From Variovorax sp. DXTD-1 (GTDB lineage: Bacteria > Pseudomonadota > Gammaproteobacteria > Burkholderiales > Burkholderiaceae_C): a stretch of DNA of 64,000 nucleotides. The notes under the pieces were generated by a model. The model saw nothing but the letters and a program-made list of their open reading frames with translations, was not told the DNA's origin and searched no databases. Where the stretch lies: contig NZ_RWKH01000005.1 in NCBI RefSeq assembly GCF_003984625.1, forward strand, positions 62,001-126,000, given 5' to 3'. A program made the position numbers and the translations under genes. Numbering within the stretch: position 1 is the stretch's first letter; every line of letters begins with the position of its first letter. Shown here piece by piece: positions 16,676 to 24,973 of the stretch.

Positions 16676-17383
16676 ATGTCCACGACGAAGCCGGCCATCA
16701 AGGCGGCATCGCTCACGATCGAGCAGTTGCTTCAGCGCTCGGCCTGGTTTCCGCTGCTCGACGAAGCGGCGCGCGAGCGCGTGCTCGACGAGATGCGCGA
16801 AGTCGAGGTTGCGGCCGGCGCCGCCCTGTGCCGCCGCGGCGATACGCCGCTGCACTGGTACGGCACGCTCGAAGGTCTGCTCAAGTGGTCCATCACCTCC
16901 AGCGACGGCCGCTCGGTCACCTTCGGCGGTCTCTCGGTCGGCTGCTGGTTCGGCGAAGGCACGCTGCTTCGCGCGGCCCCGCGCTCGGCCGACGTCATTG
17001 CGCTGCGGCCCAGCCGCGTGGCCCAGTTGCCGCTGGAGACTTTCGAGTGGCTGCACCGCACCCAGCGCGGCTTCGATCACTTTCTGCTGCGGCAGCTCAA
17101 CGAGCGGCTGCACTGGTTCATGGGCAACTACGCAGCGCACCGGTTGCTGGACGCCGACGGCCAGGTGGCGCGCGCGCTGGCGGGGCTGTTCCACCCGTGG
17201 CTGTACCCGGGCAGCGAGTTGCACCTGCAGACCTCGCAGGAAGAGATTGCCAATCTCTCGGGGGTGTCGCGGCAGCGGTGCAATGCGGCGCTGAGCCGGC
17301 TGAAGGAGGCGGGCTTTTTGCGCATCGAGTACGGCGGCATCACCGTGATCGACCTGGAAGGGCTGCGGCGGTTTATCGAGTAG
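16676..17383 (+). CDS. Crp/Fnr-family transcriptional regulator
   Basis: 235 residues. An N-terminal cyclic-nucleotide-binding beta-barrel (about 30-130), with WFGEGTLLRAAPRSADVIAL keeping the GE and R-S-A of the phosphate-binding cassette. There is no N-terminal Cys cluster, so this is not an Fe-S Fnr. A dimer helix follows, then a winged HTH near the C-terminus: SQEEIANLSGVSRQRCNAALSRLKEAGFL. AGGAG 10 bases before 16676 sets the start and rejects a 32-codon extension. Being divergent from the BKACE unit, it is the likely regulator of that unit; its effector is unknown. Confidence 0.85.
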   Translation: MSTTKPAIKAASLTIEQLLQRSAWFPLLDEAARERVLDEMREVEVAAGAALCRRGDTPLHWYGTLEGLLKWSITSSDGRSVTFGGLSVGCWFGEGTLLRAAPRSADVIALRPSRVAQLPLETFEWLHRTQRGFDHFLLRQLNERLHWFMGNYAAHRLLDADGQVARALAGLFHPWLYPGSELHLQTSQEEIANLSGVSRQRCNAALSRLKEAGFLRIEYGGITVIDLEGLRRFIE

Positions 17384-17399
17384 CTCCAGCCCGCCTTCA

Positions 17400-17559
17400 C
17401 TGCGCCTTCTCGCGAACAGTCTACAGCTGCTCCGACGACGTGCTCAAGCCCTTTGCGGGCCGCTCGAGGCCCTACGCGCTGCCGTACCCGGACGGACGAC
17501 ATGTGCCGCTACGCATGCGGGTGTTCATCGATTTCCTGATCGCACGGCGGGACGCATGA
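17400..17559 (+). pseudogene. LysR-family regulator, C-terminal remnant
   Basis: Behind the Crp-family gene, another frame encodes YALPYPDGRHVPLRMRVFID and ends FLIARRDA with a TGA at 17557. That is the recognisable end of a LysR effector domain, where a conserved R-(V/M)-F-(I/V)-D-F-L precedes the C-terminus. No start codon, HTH or effector domain lies upstream, since the preceding bases belong to the intact Crp-family gene. I read it as the tail of a LysR gene removed by a past deletion or replacement. Confidence 0.65.
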
Positions 17560-17562
17560 GGC

Positions 17563-18264
17563 TCACACGCCCAGCAGCTCTTCCAGCGCCTTCGGCTCGG
17601 CCAGCAGGTCGGCCGATGCCCCATGCCGCACGATCTGGCCCTTTTCCATCACCACCGCAAGATCGGTGTGCGCAAGCACCTTGCGGTAATCGCGGTCCAC
17701 GATCAGCGTGGCGATGCCGGTTGCGCGAATCTCGCCGATCACGCGCCAGATCTCGGCCACGATCAGCGGTGCGAGGCCCTCGGTGGCCTCGTCGAGGATC
17801 AGCAGGCGCGGATTGGTCATGAGCGCGCGGCCGATGGAAAGCATCTGCTGCTCGCCGCCCGAGAGCTGCTGGCCGCCATGCGAGAGCCGCTCGGCCAGCC
17901 GCGGAAAGGTGGCCATCACGCGGTCGAAGGTCCAGGCGCGCCGTCCGTCGATGCCCGCGCGCTCGCTCATCACGAGGTTCTCGCGCACCGAGAGGTTCGG
18001 AAAGATGCCACGGCCTTCGGGCACATAGCCGATGCCCAGGCGCGCCATCTTCTCGGGCGGCCAGCCCGTGACTGTGCGGCCATCGACCTGCACTTCGCCC
18101 GAGGCGGGCCGCACATAGCCCATCATGCTGCGGATCAGCGTGGTCTTGCCCATGCCGTTGCGCCCGAGCAGGCCCACCGACGTGGCGGCCGGTATGCCGG
18201 CATGCACGCCGCGCAGGATGTGGCTGTTGCCGTAGTAGGTGTTGAGATCGCGGACGACGAGCAT
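17563..18264 (-). CDS. livF: branched-chain-type ABC transporter ATPase LivF
   Basis: 233 residues, the smaller of two ATPases in a Liv/HAAT importer. Walker A GRNGMGKTT, the signature LSGGEQQ and Walker B LLILDEATEGLAP are intact. The start at 18264 gives the normal MLVVRDLNTYYG opening; the open frame before it belongs to a repeat. It lies at the end of a leftward transporter set (substrate protein, LivH, LivM, LivG, LivF) placed behind benzoate-CoA ligase and boxD, so the cargo is probably benzoate or a related aromatic acid rather than an amino acid. Confidence 0.93.
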   Translation of the reverse strand: MLVVRDLNTYYGNSHILRGVHAGIPAATSVGLLGRNGMGKTTLIRSMMGYVRPASGEVQVDGRTVTGWPPEKMARLGIGYVPEGRGIFPNLSVRENLVMSERAGIDGRRAWTFDRVMATFPRLAERLSHGGQQLSGGEQQMLSIGRALMTNPRLLILDEATEGLAPLIVAEIWRVIGEIRATGIATLIVDRDYRKVLAHTDLAVVMEKGQIVRHGASADLLAEPKALEELLGV

Positions 18265-18280
18265 GTCAGTGGCCTCCCGA

Positions 18281-18353
18281 CGGGCCGCCCCTAGGGAGGC
18301 CATTGCCCCCTCGGGAGGCAGCGAATACACGAAGTGATGAGCGTGGGGGCATC
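18281..18353 (+). repeat. ACACGAAGTG-family repeat, copy 2
   Basis: Between livF and livG: GGGCCGCCCCTAGG, a CCCCCTCGGGAGG hairpin, then ACACGAAGTG and GTGGGGGC, in the same order as in the other copies. It forms a second stem-loop in what is otherwise a tight operon, which may affect relative expression of the two ATPases. Confidence 0.7.
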
Positions 18354-19104
18354 AGTGGTCCTCTCCGAGATAGGCGGTGCGCACTTCGGGGTTTTCTCGA
18401 ATCGAGGCCGGGTCGCCCGTGGCGATGACCGTGCCGTTCACCATCACGGTGATGCGGTCTGCAACGCGGAACACCGCATCCATGTCGTGTTCCACCAGCA
18501 GGATGGCGTGCGTGGCCTTCAGCCGCGCGAGCAGGGTGAGCATGCGGTCGGTTTCCTCGGCGCCCATGCCCGCGAGCGGCTCGTCGAGCAGCAGCACGCG
18601 GGGCCTGGTGGCCAGGCACATCGCCACTTCGAGCTGGCGCTGCGCACCGTGGCTCAGCGTGCCGGCGATGCGCGGGGCTTCGTTCGAAAGGCCGGCGGCT
18701 TCGAGCGCCGCATCGGCCGCCGCATTGCTGGCCTCGCATTGCTGCGACGACTGCCACACTGTCCACGGCCGGGCCGTGGCGGCCTGGGCCGCGAGCCGGC
18801 AGTTCTCGTGCACGCTGAACTCCGGGAAGATCGTCGTGCGCTGGTAGCTGCGGCCCACGCCCGCGCGGGCGCGGCGCCATTGCGCGCGCTGCGTGACGTC
18901 GACGCCGTCGAGCGTGATGCGGCCTTCGGAGGCCTCGATCTCGCCCGAGAGCATGTTAATGAGCGTCGACTTGCCGGCGCCATTGGTGCCGATCACCGCG
19001 TGCACCTCGCCTACGTGCAGGTCGAGGGTGACGACGTTGACGGCGGTGAGGCCGCCGAAGCGGCGGGTGAGGCCAGTGACGGAAAGAAGAGCGCCTGCAT
19101 TCAT
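18352..19104 (-). CDS. livG: branched-chain-type ABC transporter ATPase LivG
   Basis: 250 residues, the larger Liv ATPase. Walker A GTNGAGKST, signature LSHGAQRQLE, Walker B VLLLDEPLAGMG and the switch His in LLVEHDMDAVF are present, together with the YQRTTIFPEFSVHENC stretch typical of LivG. It energises import with LivF. A repeat of about 120 bases separates it from livM upstream. Confidence 0.93.
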   Translation of the reverse strand: MNAGALLSVTGLTRRFGGLTAVNVVTLDLHVGEVHAVIGTNGAGKSTLINMLSGEIEASEGRITLDGVDVTQRAQWRRARAGVGRSYQRTTIFPEFSVHENCRLAAQAATARPWTVWQSSQQCEASNAAADAALEAAGLSNEAPRIAGTLSHGAQRQLEVAMCLATRPRVLLLDEPLAGMGAEETDRMLTLLARLKATHAILLVEHDMDAVFRVADRITVMVNGTVIATGDPASIRENPEVRTAYLGEDH

Positions 19105-19112
19105 AGTCTTGC

Positions 19113-19228
19113 TCCCTCTCCCCTCGGGGAGAGGGCTGGGGTGAGGGCACTGGGCGGTAGAAAGCGCAGGGCGACGGGCAGGACCGCAGCCCTCACCCTA
19201 GCCCTCTCCCGCTTGCGGGAGAGGGGAC
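19113..19228. repeat. CCCTCTCCCC-type paired palindrome, copy 1
   Basis: Two short hairpins face each other: CCCTCTCCCC-TCGG-GGAGAGGG followed by CTGGGGTGAGGG on the left, and CCCTCACCCTAGCCCTCTCC with its own inverted end on the right. The outer halves pair with each other across about 45 bases of spacer. Similar units lie at 23246-23364 and 31522-31626, always between genes of one operon. Confidence 0.75.
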
Positions 19229-19249
19229 AAATCCCGAACGCGGGGGCAG

Positions 19250-20221
19250 TCATGCAGCCTCCTTCGGCGAGATGCGCTTCACAAGACCGATCAGCCCCTT
19301 CGGCAGCCATGCCACGAACACGATGATCGCGATGCCCAGCGTCAGCTGCCAATGGTCCGCGAGCGGCCCCATCACCGCATGCGTGGAGAAGATCTCCTTC
19401 AGCAGCGTGAACGCAACGGCGCCGATGACCGCGCCGCGCAGATGTCCCAGGCCACCCAGGATCACCATCAGCAGCACCTCGCCCGAGTTGTGCCACGCCA
19501 TGAGCTCGGGGTTGACCACGCCGTCGCGCGAGGCCAGCAGAAAGCCCGCCAGCCCGGCCAGCGCACCCGCCAGCACGAAGGCCGCGAGCTTGTAGCCGTA
19601 CACCGGAAAGCCCGCCGCGCGCATGCGCTGCTCGTTCACCCGAATGCCCGCCAGCGCCGCGCCGAAGCGCGAACGGCGCACCAGCGCCAGGAGCCCGTAG
19701 GTGAACACCAGCGAAGCAAGCACCACATAGAACAGCACCATGCGGTTTTCCATGTCGAGCTTGCCGATGGCGGGACGCACATACATGTAGATGCCGTCGC
19801 TGCCGCCGCCGACCGCGGTGTCGTGGAACACGAAGAACGCCATCTGCGCGAAGGCCAGCGTCACCATGATGAAGTACACGCCGCGCGTGCGCAGGCTGAG
19901 CGCGCCCACGAACAATGCATAGAGCGCAGCAGCACCCATGGCCGCGGGCAGCAGCAACGCGAGGTTGCCGCCCTCGTTGCCCGAGGCCAGCACCGTGACA
20001 TACGCGCCGATGCCGTAGAACGCCGCATGCCCCAGGCTCACGAGGCCGGTCATGCCGACCAGCAATTCGAGGCTCAGCGCGAAGATCGACAGGATCATCA
20101 CCTTGACGACGAAGTCCGAGACGTAGTTGCCCATGAGCGGGCCCAGCACGCCGATGGCGATGGCGCAGATCACCGGCACGAGAAACGCGCCGCGCCGCAT
20201 GGAGGTGTGCGCTTGCGTCAT
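19250..20221 (-). CDS. livM: branched-chain-type ABC transporter permease LivM
   Basis: 323 residues with about eight to ten hydrophobic segments. LivM landmarks are present: GLVSLGHAAFYGIGAYVTVL near residues 60-80, SLRTRGVYFIMVTLAFAQM and the coupling stretch RAAGFPVYGYKLAAFVLAGA that contacts the ATPases. Its start overlaps the stop of livH (ATGA), so the two permeases are translated together. Confidence 0.93.
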   Translation of the reverse strand: MTQAHTSMRRGAFLVPVICAIAIGVLGPLMGNYVSDFVVKVMILSIFALSLELLVGMTGLVSLGHAAFYGIGAYVTVLASGNEGGNLALLLPAAMGAAALYALFVGALSLRTRGVYFIMVTLAFAQMAFFVFHDTAVGGGSDGIYMYVRPAIGKLDMENRMVLFYVVLASLVFTYGLLALVRRSRFGAALAGIRVNEQRMRAAGFPVYGYKLAAFVLAGALAGLAGFLLASRDGVVNPELMAWHNSGEVLLMVILGGLGHLRGAVIGAVAFTLLKEIFSTHAVMGPLADHWQLTLGIAIIVFVAWLPKGLIGLVKRISPKEAA

Positions 20222-21090
20222 GGCCGCCTCCCCATCAGCCCTTCAGGCTTCCAGATCAGCACGATGGCCATCAGCAGGTAGATGCCGATGCCGGCAAGGT
20301 CCGCGAAGAACACCTTGCCGAAGGTGTCGACAAAGCCCACCAGCAGCGACGCCAGCAGCGCGCCGGTGATCGAGCCGATGCCTCCGATCACCACCAGCAC
20401 AAAGCAGATGATGAGTACGCTCGCGCCCATGTTCGGATACACGGAAGACATCGGGGCCGCGATCATCCCGGCCAGCGCGGCAAGCGCCACGCCGGCCGCG
20501 AACACGATGCGGTAGAGCCGCTTCACGTCGATGCCCAGGCCGCGCACCATGTCGCGGTTGCTGGCGCCGGCGCGGATCATCATGCCGAGCCGTGTGCGGT
20601 TGACCACCCAGTACAAGGCCACCGCGAGCACGATGCACGCGGCCGACGCGAAGAGCCGGTACCACGGGTAGCTCATGACGTTGCCGAGCGCGAAGCTGCC
20701 GTCGAGCCACGCCGGCACCTTGACGCCGTGCACGTCGTTGCCCACGAGGATGGAGCGCAGCTCCTCGAAAACCAGGATGAGCCCGTAGGTCATCAGCACT
20801 TGCTGCAGATGGTCGCGCTGGTAAAGGTAGCTGAAGAAGGCCCATTCGAGCAGATAGCCGAAGATGGCCGCCAGCACCACGCCGGCCACCAGCATCAGCA
20901 GGAACTGGTCGCCGAACAGCGGCGCGAGCGTGAACGCCATGTACGCGCCGATCATGTAGAAACTGCCGTGGGCCAGGTTGATCACGCCCATGATCCCGAA
21001 GATCAGCGTGAGCCCCGAGGCCACCAGGAAGAGCAGGAGTCCGTACTGAACCGAGTTCAGGCACTGGACAAGGAAGGTGCCGAAATCCAC
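20218..21090 (-). CDS. livH: branched-chain-type ABC transporter permease LivH
   Basis: 290 residues, the partner permease. MDFGTFLVQCLNSVQYGLLL and FGIMGVINLAHGSFYMIGAY are the family's N-terminal landmarks, with about eight membrane segments in all; SNRDMVRGLGIDVKRLY is the cytoplasmic coupling region. It follows the binding-protein gene after a gap holding a repeat, and overlaps livM by 4 bases. Confidence 0.93.
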   Translation of the reverse strand: MDFGTFLVQCLNSVQYGLLLFLVASGLTLIFGIMGVINLAHGSFYMIGAYMAFTLAPLFGDQFLLMLVAGVVLAAIFGYLLEWAFFSYLYQRDHLQQVLMTYGLILVFEELRSILVGNDVHGVKVPAWLDGSFALGNVMSYPWYRLFASAACIVLAVALYWVVNRTRLGMMIRAGASNRDMVRGLGIDVKRLYRIVFAAGVALAALAGMIAAPMSSVYPNMGASVLIICFVLVVIGGIGSITGALLASLLVGFVDTFGKVFFADLAGIGIYLLMAIVLIWKPEGLMGRRP

Positions 21091-21159
21091 GTTAGATCAT
21101 CCCGGTAGAGGGCTCAGAGAAAGAGCGAGGCGCGCAGCGCCCGCGATGTTCGGGGGACA

Positions 21160-21246
21160 CCGCGGAACCGGCTTCGCCGGGCCGCCGGTGTCGCCCCCTC
21201 GAGGGGGGAGTCGAGCTACACGAAGTGAGCGAGGGACGGGGGTGGG
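21160..21246 (+). repeat. ACACGAAGTG-family repeat, copy 3
   Basis: Fills the gap between livH and the binding-protein gene: GCGGAACCGGCTTCGCCGGG, a CCCCCTCGAGGGGGG hairpin, ACACGAAGTG and a GGGGGTG end. The GGAACCGGCTT(T/C)GCCGGG part is shared with the reverse copy near 29948-30042. Confidence 0.7.
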
Positions 21247-22431
21247 TCACATCCTGCAGCCACGGGCCGGGTCCGCCAGCCCCTTGGCCGCGATGCTCAC
21301 CAGCCGGTTCTCCTTGCCTTCCACCTTGCGCAGATAGATGTCCTGCACGGGGTTGTGCGACTTGCTCATCGTGAACGCGCCGCGCGGGCTGTCGATCTTG
21401 GCCTTCTCGATGGCGGCCGTGAACTCGGCCTTCTTGCCGATGTCGCCCTTGGTGGCGGCCAAGCCCACGCCCAGCATCTGCGCCGCGTCATAACCCTGCA
21501 CCGCATACACGTCGGGCTGCAGCTTGAACGCCTTGGCATAGGCCACGCGGAACGCGTTGTCGCGCGCCGTGTTCAGGCCGTCGGCGTAGTGCAGCGTGGT
21601 CAGCATGCCCTGCGCGGCTTCGCCCTGCGCGTCGAGCGTGCCGTCGGTCAGGAAGCCCGGCCCGTAGAGCGGAATCGTCTTGTTGAGGCCGGCGGCCTGG
21701 TAGTCCTTGACGAACTTCACCGCGCCGCCGCCCGCGAAGAAGGCATACACCGCGTCGGGCTTGGCCGCGGCAATCTCGGTGAGCAGCGCCTGGAACTCGA
21801 CGTTCGGGAACGGCAGCGTGAGCTGCTTGTCGACCTTGCCGCCGGCCTTCTCGAAGCCTTCCTTGAAGCCGTTGACCGACTCCTCCCCGGCCGCGTACTT
21901 CCAGGTGATGGTCATGACCTTCTTCTTGCCCTGCTGCTTGGCCGCGACTTCGCCCATGGCGTAGGCCGGCTGCCAGTTGCTGAACGAGCTGCGGAAGATG
22001 TTGGGCGCGCACATCGGACCGGTGACCGCGTCGGCACCGGCGTTGGGCACGATGAGCACGGTGCCGCTTTCCTTCGCGGCCTTGGCCATGGCCATGGCCA
22101 CGCCGGAGTGCACGGTGCCCACGATCACGTCGACGTTGTCGCGCTTGATCAGCTTGTTGACGTTGTCGGTGGCCCTGGCCGGATCGGATTCGTCGTCGAC
22201 CTTGAAGTATTCGATCTCGCGGCCCGCGAGCTTGCCGCCCTGTTCGTCGACATAGAGCTTGAAGCCGTTTTCAATGGCCACGCCCAGCGCGGTGAAGGTG
22301 CCGCTGTAGGGCAGCATCAGGCCGACCTTGAGTTTGCCGGTGCCCTGGGCGCCGGCGGCGGATGCCAGTGCGGCGAATGCGATCGCGGTGAGCGCGAGGC
22401 GTGCTGTGCGAACCGGGGTGAATGGGGTCAT
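21247..22431 (-). CDS. ABC transporter periplasmic substrate-binding protein (Liv/HAAT family)
   Basis: 394 residues with a Sec signal peptide cleaved after AAGAQ. It has a Leu/Ile/Val-binding-protein type fold: KVGLMLPYSGTFTALGVAIE, YFKVDDESDPARATDNVNKL and VIVGTVHSGVAMAMAKAAKE line up with the aromatic-acid binding branch of the family, as does GADAVTGPMCAPNIFRSSFS. With LivHMGF it forms a complete importer. Placement behind the benzoate-CoA ligase makes benzoate-like acids the probable ligand. Its ATG overlaps the stop of the alpha/beta hydrolase gene, and a separate AGGAG precedes it. Confidence 0.9.
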   Translation of the reverse strand: MTPFTPVRTARLALTAIAFAALASAAGAQGTGKLKVGLMLPYSGTFTALGVAIENGFKLYVDEQGGKLAGREIEYFKVDDESDPARATDNVNKLIKRDNVDVIVGTVHSGVAMAMAKAAKESGTVLIVPNAGADAVTGPMCAPNIFRSSFSNWQPAYAMGEVAAKQQGKKKVMTITWKYAAGEESVNGFKEGFEKAGGKVDKQLTLPFPNVEFQALLTEIAAAKPDAVYAFFAGGGAVKFVKDYQAAGLNKTIPLYGPGFLTDGTLDAQGEAAQGMLTTLHYADGLNTARDNAFRVAYAKAFKLQPDVYAVQGYDAAQMLGVGLAATKGDIGKKAEFTAAIEKAKIDSPRGAFTMSKSHNPVQDIYLRKVEGKENRLVSIAAKGLADPARGCRM

Positions 22432-23234
22432 GGTGTTTGTCTCCTGTTTTTGGCAATGAAAGAAGTGGCCGCGACGATGACACGATCCGGCTGATCGCGA
22501 TGCGGGGAATGCCCGCATTCAGGGATTTCGAGCAGCTCGCATCCACTGACGCGCGCCGCAATGCCGTGGATCTGCGCGAGCGTGCCGTACTCGTCGTCGA
22601 TACCCTGGATGGCCAGCACCGGGCAGCGAATGGCGTCGAGCTCGGCCTCGATGTTCCATTCGCGAAACGGCGGATGCAGCCAGATGCGGTTCCAGCCCCA
22701 GAAGGCGGAGTCGGCACTGTCGTGGTAGCGGCCGAGCTTCTTCGCCAGGTCGGTGGAAACGTAGGCGGTGCGGGCCTGTTCGATGTTCGCGACGGTCACG
22801 TCTTCCACGAAGATGTGCGGCGCCAGGACCACGAGACCCTGCACCTTGTCGGGGAATCGCGAGGCATACAGCAGGCTGATCGAGCCGCCATCGCTGTGGC
22901 CGAAGAGCCAGGGCTTTTCATCATCGCCGAGCTGCAGTGCGGCGAAGAGGGCGGGCAACACCTCGTGCGCCTGGCGGTGCATGAAGTCGACGTCCCAGAT
23001 CTCGTTTTCTTCACGCGGCGTGGAGCGGCCATAGCCGGGGCGTGAGAAGACGAGACCGCGGGCGTTGGCGGCTTCGCAGACCTGCGTGGGGAAGTCCTTC
23101 CACATGGCGATGGAGCCGAGGCCTTCGTGGAGGAAGACGATGAGGGGGGCATCGGTGCGCTCGGGGGCGATCCATTGGCATTCGATGCGCACCGCGCGGT
23201 TGCGCCATTCAATGGTGGCGAAGTCGGTGCTCAT
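22428..23234 (-). CDS. alpha/beta hydrolase of the box gene cluster
   Basis: 268 residues. VFLHEGLGSIAMWKDFP, the nucleophile elbow FGHSDGGS with Ser114, GIDDEYG (acid) and ECGHSPHRD (His) give a complete triad; the HEGLGS oxyanion motif is typical of this subgroup. No signal peptide, so cytoplasmic. The stop overlaps the start of the binding-protein gene and the gene sits in the benzoate unit, so a role in aromatic breakdown is likely, for example hydrolysing an ester, a lactone or a CoA thioester side product. It is not one of the defined BoxABCD steps. Confidence 0.82.
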   Translation of the reverse strand: MSTDFATIEWRNRAVRIECQWIAPERTDAPLIVFLHEGLGSIAMWKDFPTQVCEAANARGLVFSRPGYGRSTPREENEIWDVDFMHRQAHEVLPALFAALQLGDDEKPWLFGHSDGGSISLLYASRFPDKVQGLVVLAPHIFVEDVTVANIEQARTAYVSTDLAKKLGRYHDSADSAFWGWNRIWLHPPFREWNIEAELDAIRCPVLAIQGIDDEYGTLAQIHGIAARVSGCELLEIPECGHSPHRDQPDRVIVAATSFIAKNRRQTP

Positions 23235-23245
23235 TGCATTGCTCC

Positions 23246-23364
23246 TTCCCCCGCTGGGGGAAGGTGGGGATGGGGGCTCGCGGCGCTGGCAGAGGCCATG
23301 CCTTTGCACAGGCCGCTTGCCCCCACCCCAGCCCTCCCCCAGGAGGGGAGGGAGAAAGACAGGG
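23246..23364. repeat. CCCTCTCCCC-type paired palindrome, copy 2
   Basis: Between benzoate-CoA ligase and the hydrolase: TTCCCCCGCTGGGGGAAGG, GTGGGGATGGGGGC on the left and CCCCCACCCCAGCCCTCCCC then AGGAGGGGAGGG on the right, again two small hairpins whose flanks pair with each other. The sequence has drifted from copies 1 and 3 but the layout is the same. Confidence 0.65.
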
Positions 23365-23370
23365 AGGCGC

Positions 23371-24921
23371 TCATGCCTGCCGCTCCCGCTCACGCAACCT
23401 GAACCTCTGAATCTTCCCCGTCGCCGTCTTCGGCAGCTCCTGCACAAATTCAAGAAACCGCGGGTACTTGTACGGCGCGAGCCGCTCCTTCACGAAGGCC
23501 TTCAGTTCCTCGTCCGCGACCGACTGGCCTTCCTTCAGCACGACAAAAGCCTTGGTCTTGGTCAGCCCGTCCGCATCTTCCTTGCCGATCACCGCGGCCT
23601 CGAGCACGGCCGGGTGCTGCATCAGCGTGGCTTCCACTTCGAACGGCGACACATAGATGCCGCTGACCTTCAGCATGTCGTCGCTGCGGCCGGCATAGGT
23701 GTAGTAGCCGTCGGCATCGCGCGTGTACTTGTCGCCGCTCTTGGTCCAGCCGCCCTGGAAGGTTTCGCGCGACTTCTCGCGGTTGCACCAGTACATGAGC
23801 GCCGCGCTCGGCCCGCGGATGTAGAGGTCGCCCACTTCGCCGTCGGGCACCGGGCGGCCGTCTTCGCCGCGCAGCTCCACCTCGTAGCCTTCCACCGGCC
23901 GGCCCGTGGTGCCGTAGCGCACGTCGCCGGGGCGGTTGGAGATGAAGATGTGCAGCATCTCGGTGGAGCCGATGCCGTCGATGATCTCGCAGCCGAAATG
24001 CGCCTTGAAGCGCTGTGCGATCTCGCCGGGCAATGCCTCGCCGGCGGAAGAACACATGCGCAGGGCCACGGCTTCGCGGGCCGGCAGCTTGGGCGATGCG
24101 AGCATGCCGGCAAAACCCGTGGGTGCGCCGAAGAACACCGTGGGCTTGTGCTCTACCCAGCGGCGGAAGGTGGCATCGGGCGTGGGGCGCTCGGCCATCA
24201 GCACGACGGTCGCACCGACCGACAACGGAAAGGTCAGCGCATTGCCCAGGCCATACGCAAAGTACATCTTCGCGGCCGAGAAGCACACGTCGTTCTCGGT
24301 GAGACCGAGCACCGGCTTGCCGTAGAGCTCAGCCGTCCACCACAGGTTGGCATGCGTGTGGACCGTGCCCTTGGGCTTGCCGGTGGAGCCGGAGGAATAG
24401 AGCCAGAAGCCGGGGTCGTCGGAAGCCGTAGCCGCGGCGGATGCCATCGGCTCGGCGGCGGCGATCAGGTTGTCGAACTCCAGCGCGCCTCCAGGCATCG
24501 CGCCCATGGGTTGCGAGACGATCAGCGTGTGCACTTCATGCGTGCCGCGGCCCATCGCCTCCTGCAGGCCCGCCAGCAGCGCACCCGACACCAGCGCGGC
24601 CTGCGCGCGGCTGTGGTCGAGCATGTAGGCGTAGTCGTCGGGCGTGAGCAGGGTGTTGACCGCAACGGGCACCACGCCGGCATAGAGGCAACCCAGAAAA
24701 CTCACGGGCCAGTCGCTGCTGTCGAGCATGAGCAACAGCACGCGTTCCTCGCGCCGCACGCCGGCAGCCTTCAGCGCGGCGGCCAGGCGGCGCGCGCGAT
24801 CTTCGAGCTGGCCGTAGCTCAACGTGCCGCGGTCGTCGATGTAGGCGATGCGTTGGGCGCGGCCGCGGTTGAGGGCGAACAGGTGTTCGGCAAAGTTGAA
24901 TCGTGCGGGCGGGCTTGTCAT
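23371..24921 (-). CDS. bclA: benzoate-CoA ligase
   Basis: 516 residues. Activates benzoate with ATP and CoA to benzoyl-CoA, the entry step of the box pathway. The P-loop FWLYSSGSTGKPKGTVHTH is at 172-190, AKMYFAYGLGNALTFPL (a hallmark of benzoate-CoA ligases) follows, then GIGSTEMLHIF, the hinge motif YAGRSDDMLKVSGIYVSP and the catalytic Lys in PKTATGKIQRFRLR near the end. Length matches the family. It lies between the hydrolase and boxD, transcribed leftward. Confidence 0.95.
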   Translation of the reverse strand: MTSPPARFNFAEHLFALNRGRAQRIAYIDDRGTLSYGQLEDRARRLAAALKAAGVRREERVLLLMLDSSDWPVSFLGCLYAGVVPVAVNTLLTPDDYAYMLDHSRAQAALVSGALLAGLQEAMGRGTHEVHTLIVSQPMGAMPGGALEFDNLIAAAEPMASAAATASDDPGFWLYSSGSTGKPKGTVHTHANLWWTAELYGKPVLGLTENDVCFSAAKMYFAYGLGNALTFPLSVGATVVLMAERPTPDATFRRWVEHKPTVFFGAPTGFAGMLASPKLPAREAVALRMCSSAGEALPGEIAQRFKAHFGCEIIDGIGSTEMLHIFISNRPGDVRYGTTGRPVEGYEVELRGEDGRPVPDGEVGDLYIRGPSAALMYWCNREKSRETFQGGWTKSGDKYTRDADGYYTYAGRSDDMLKVSGIYVSPFEVEATLMQHPAVLEAAVIGKEDADGLTKTKAFVVLKEGQSVADEELKAFVKERLAPYKYPRFLEFVQELPKTATGKIQRFRLRERERQA

Positions 24922-24973
24922 GCGTGTCTCCTGGGGCCGTGTTCTTTTCTTCTCGGGTCTTCTTGCTACAGAG

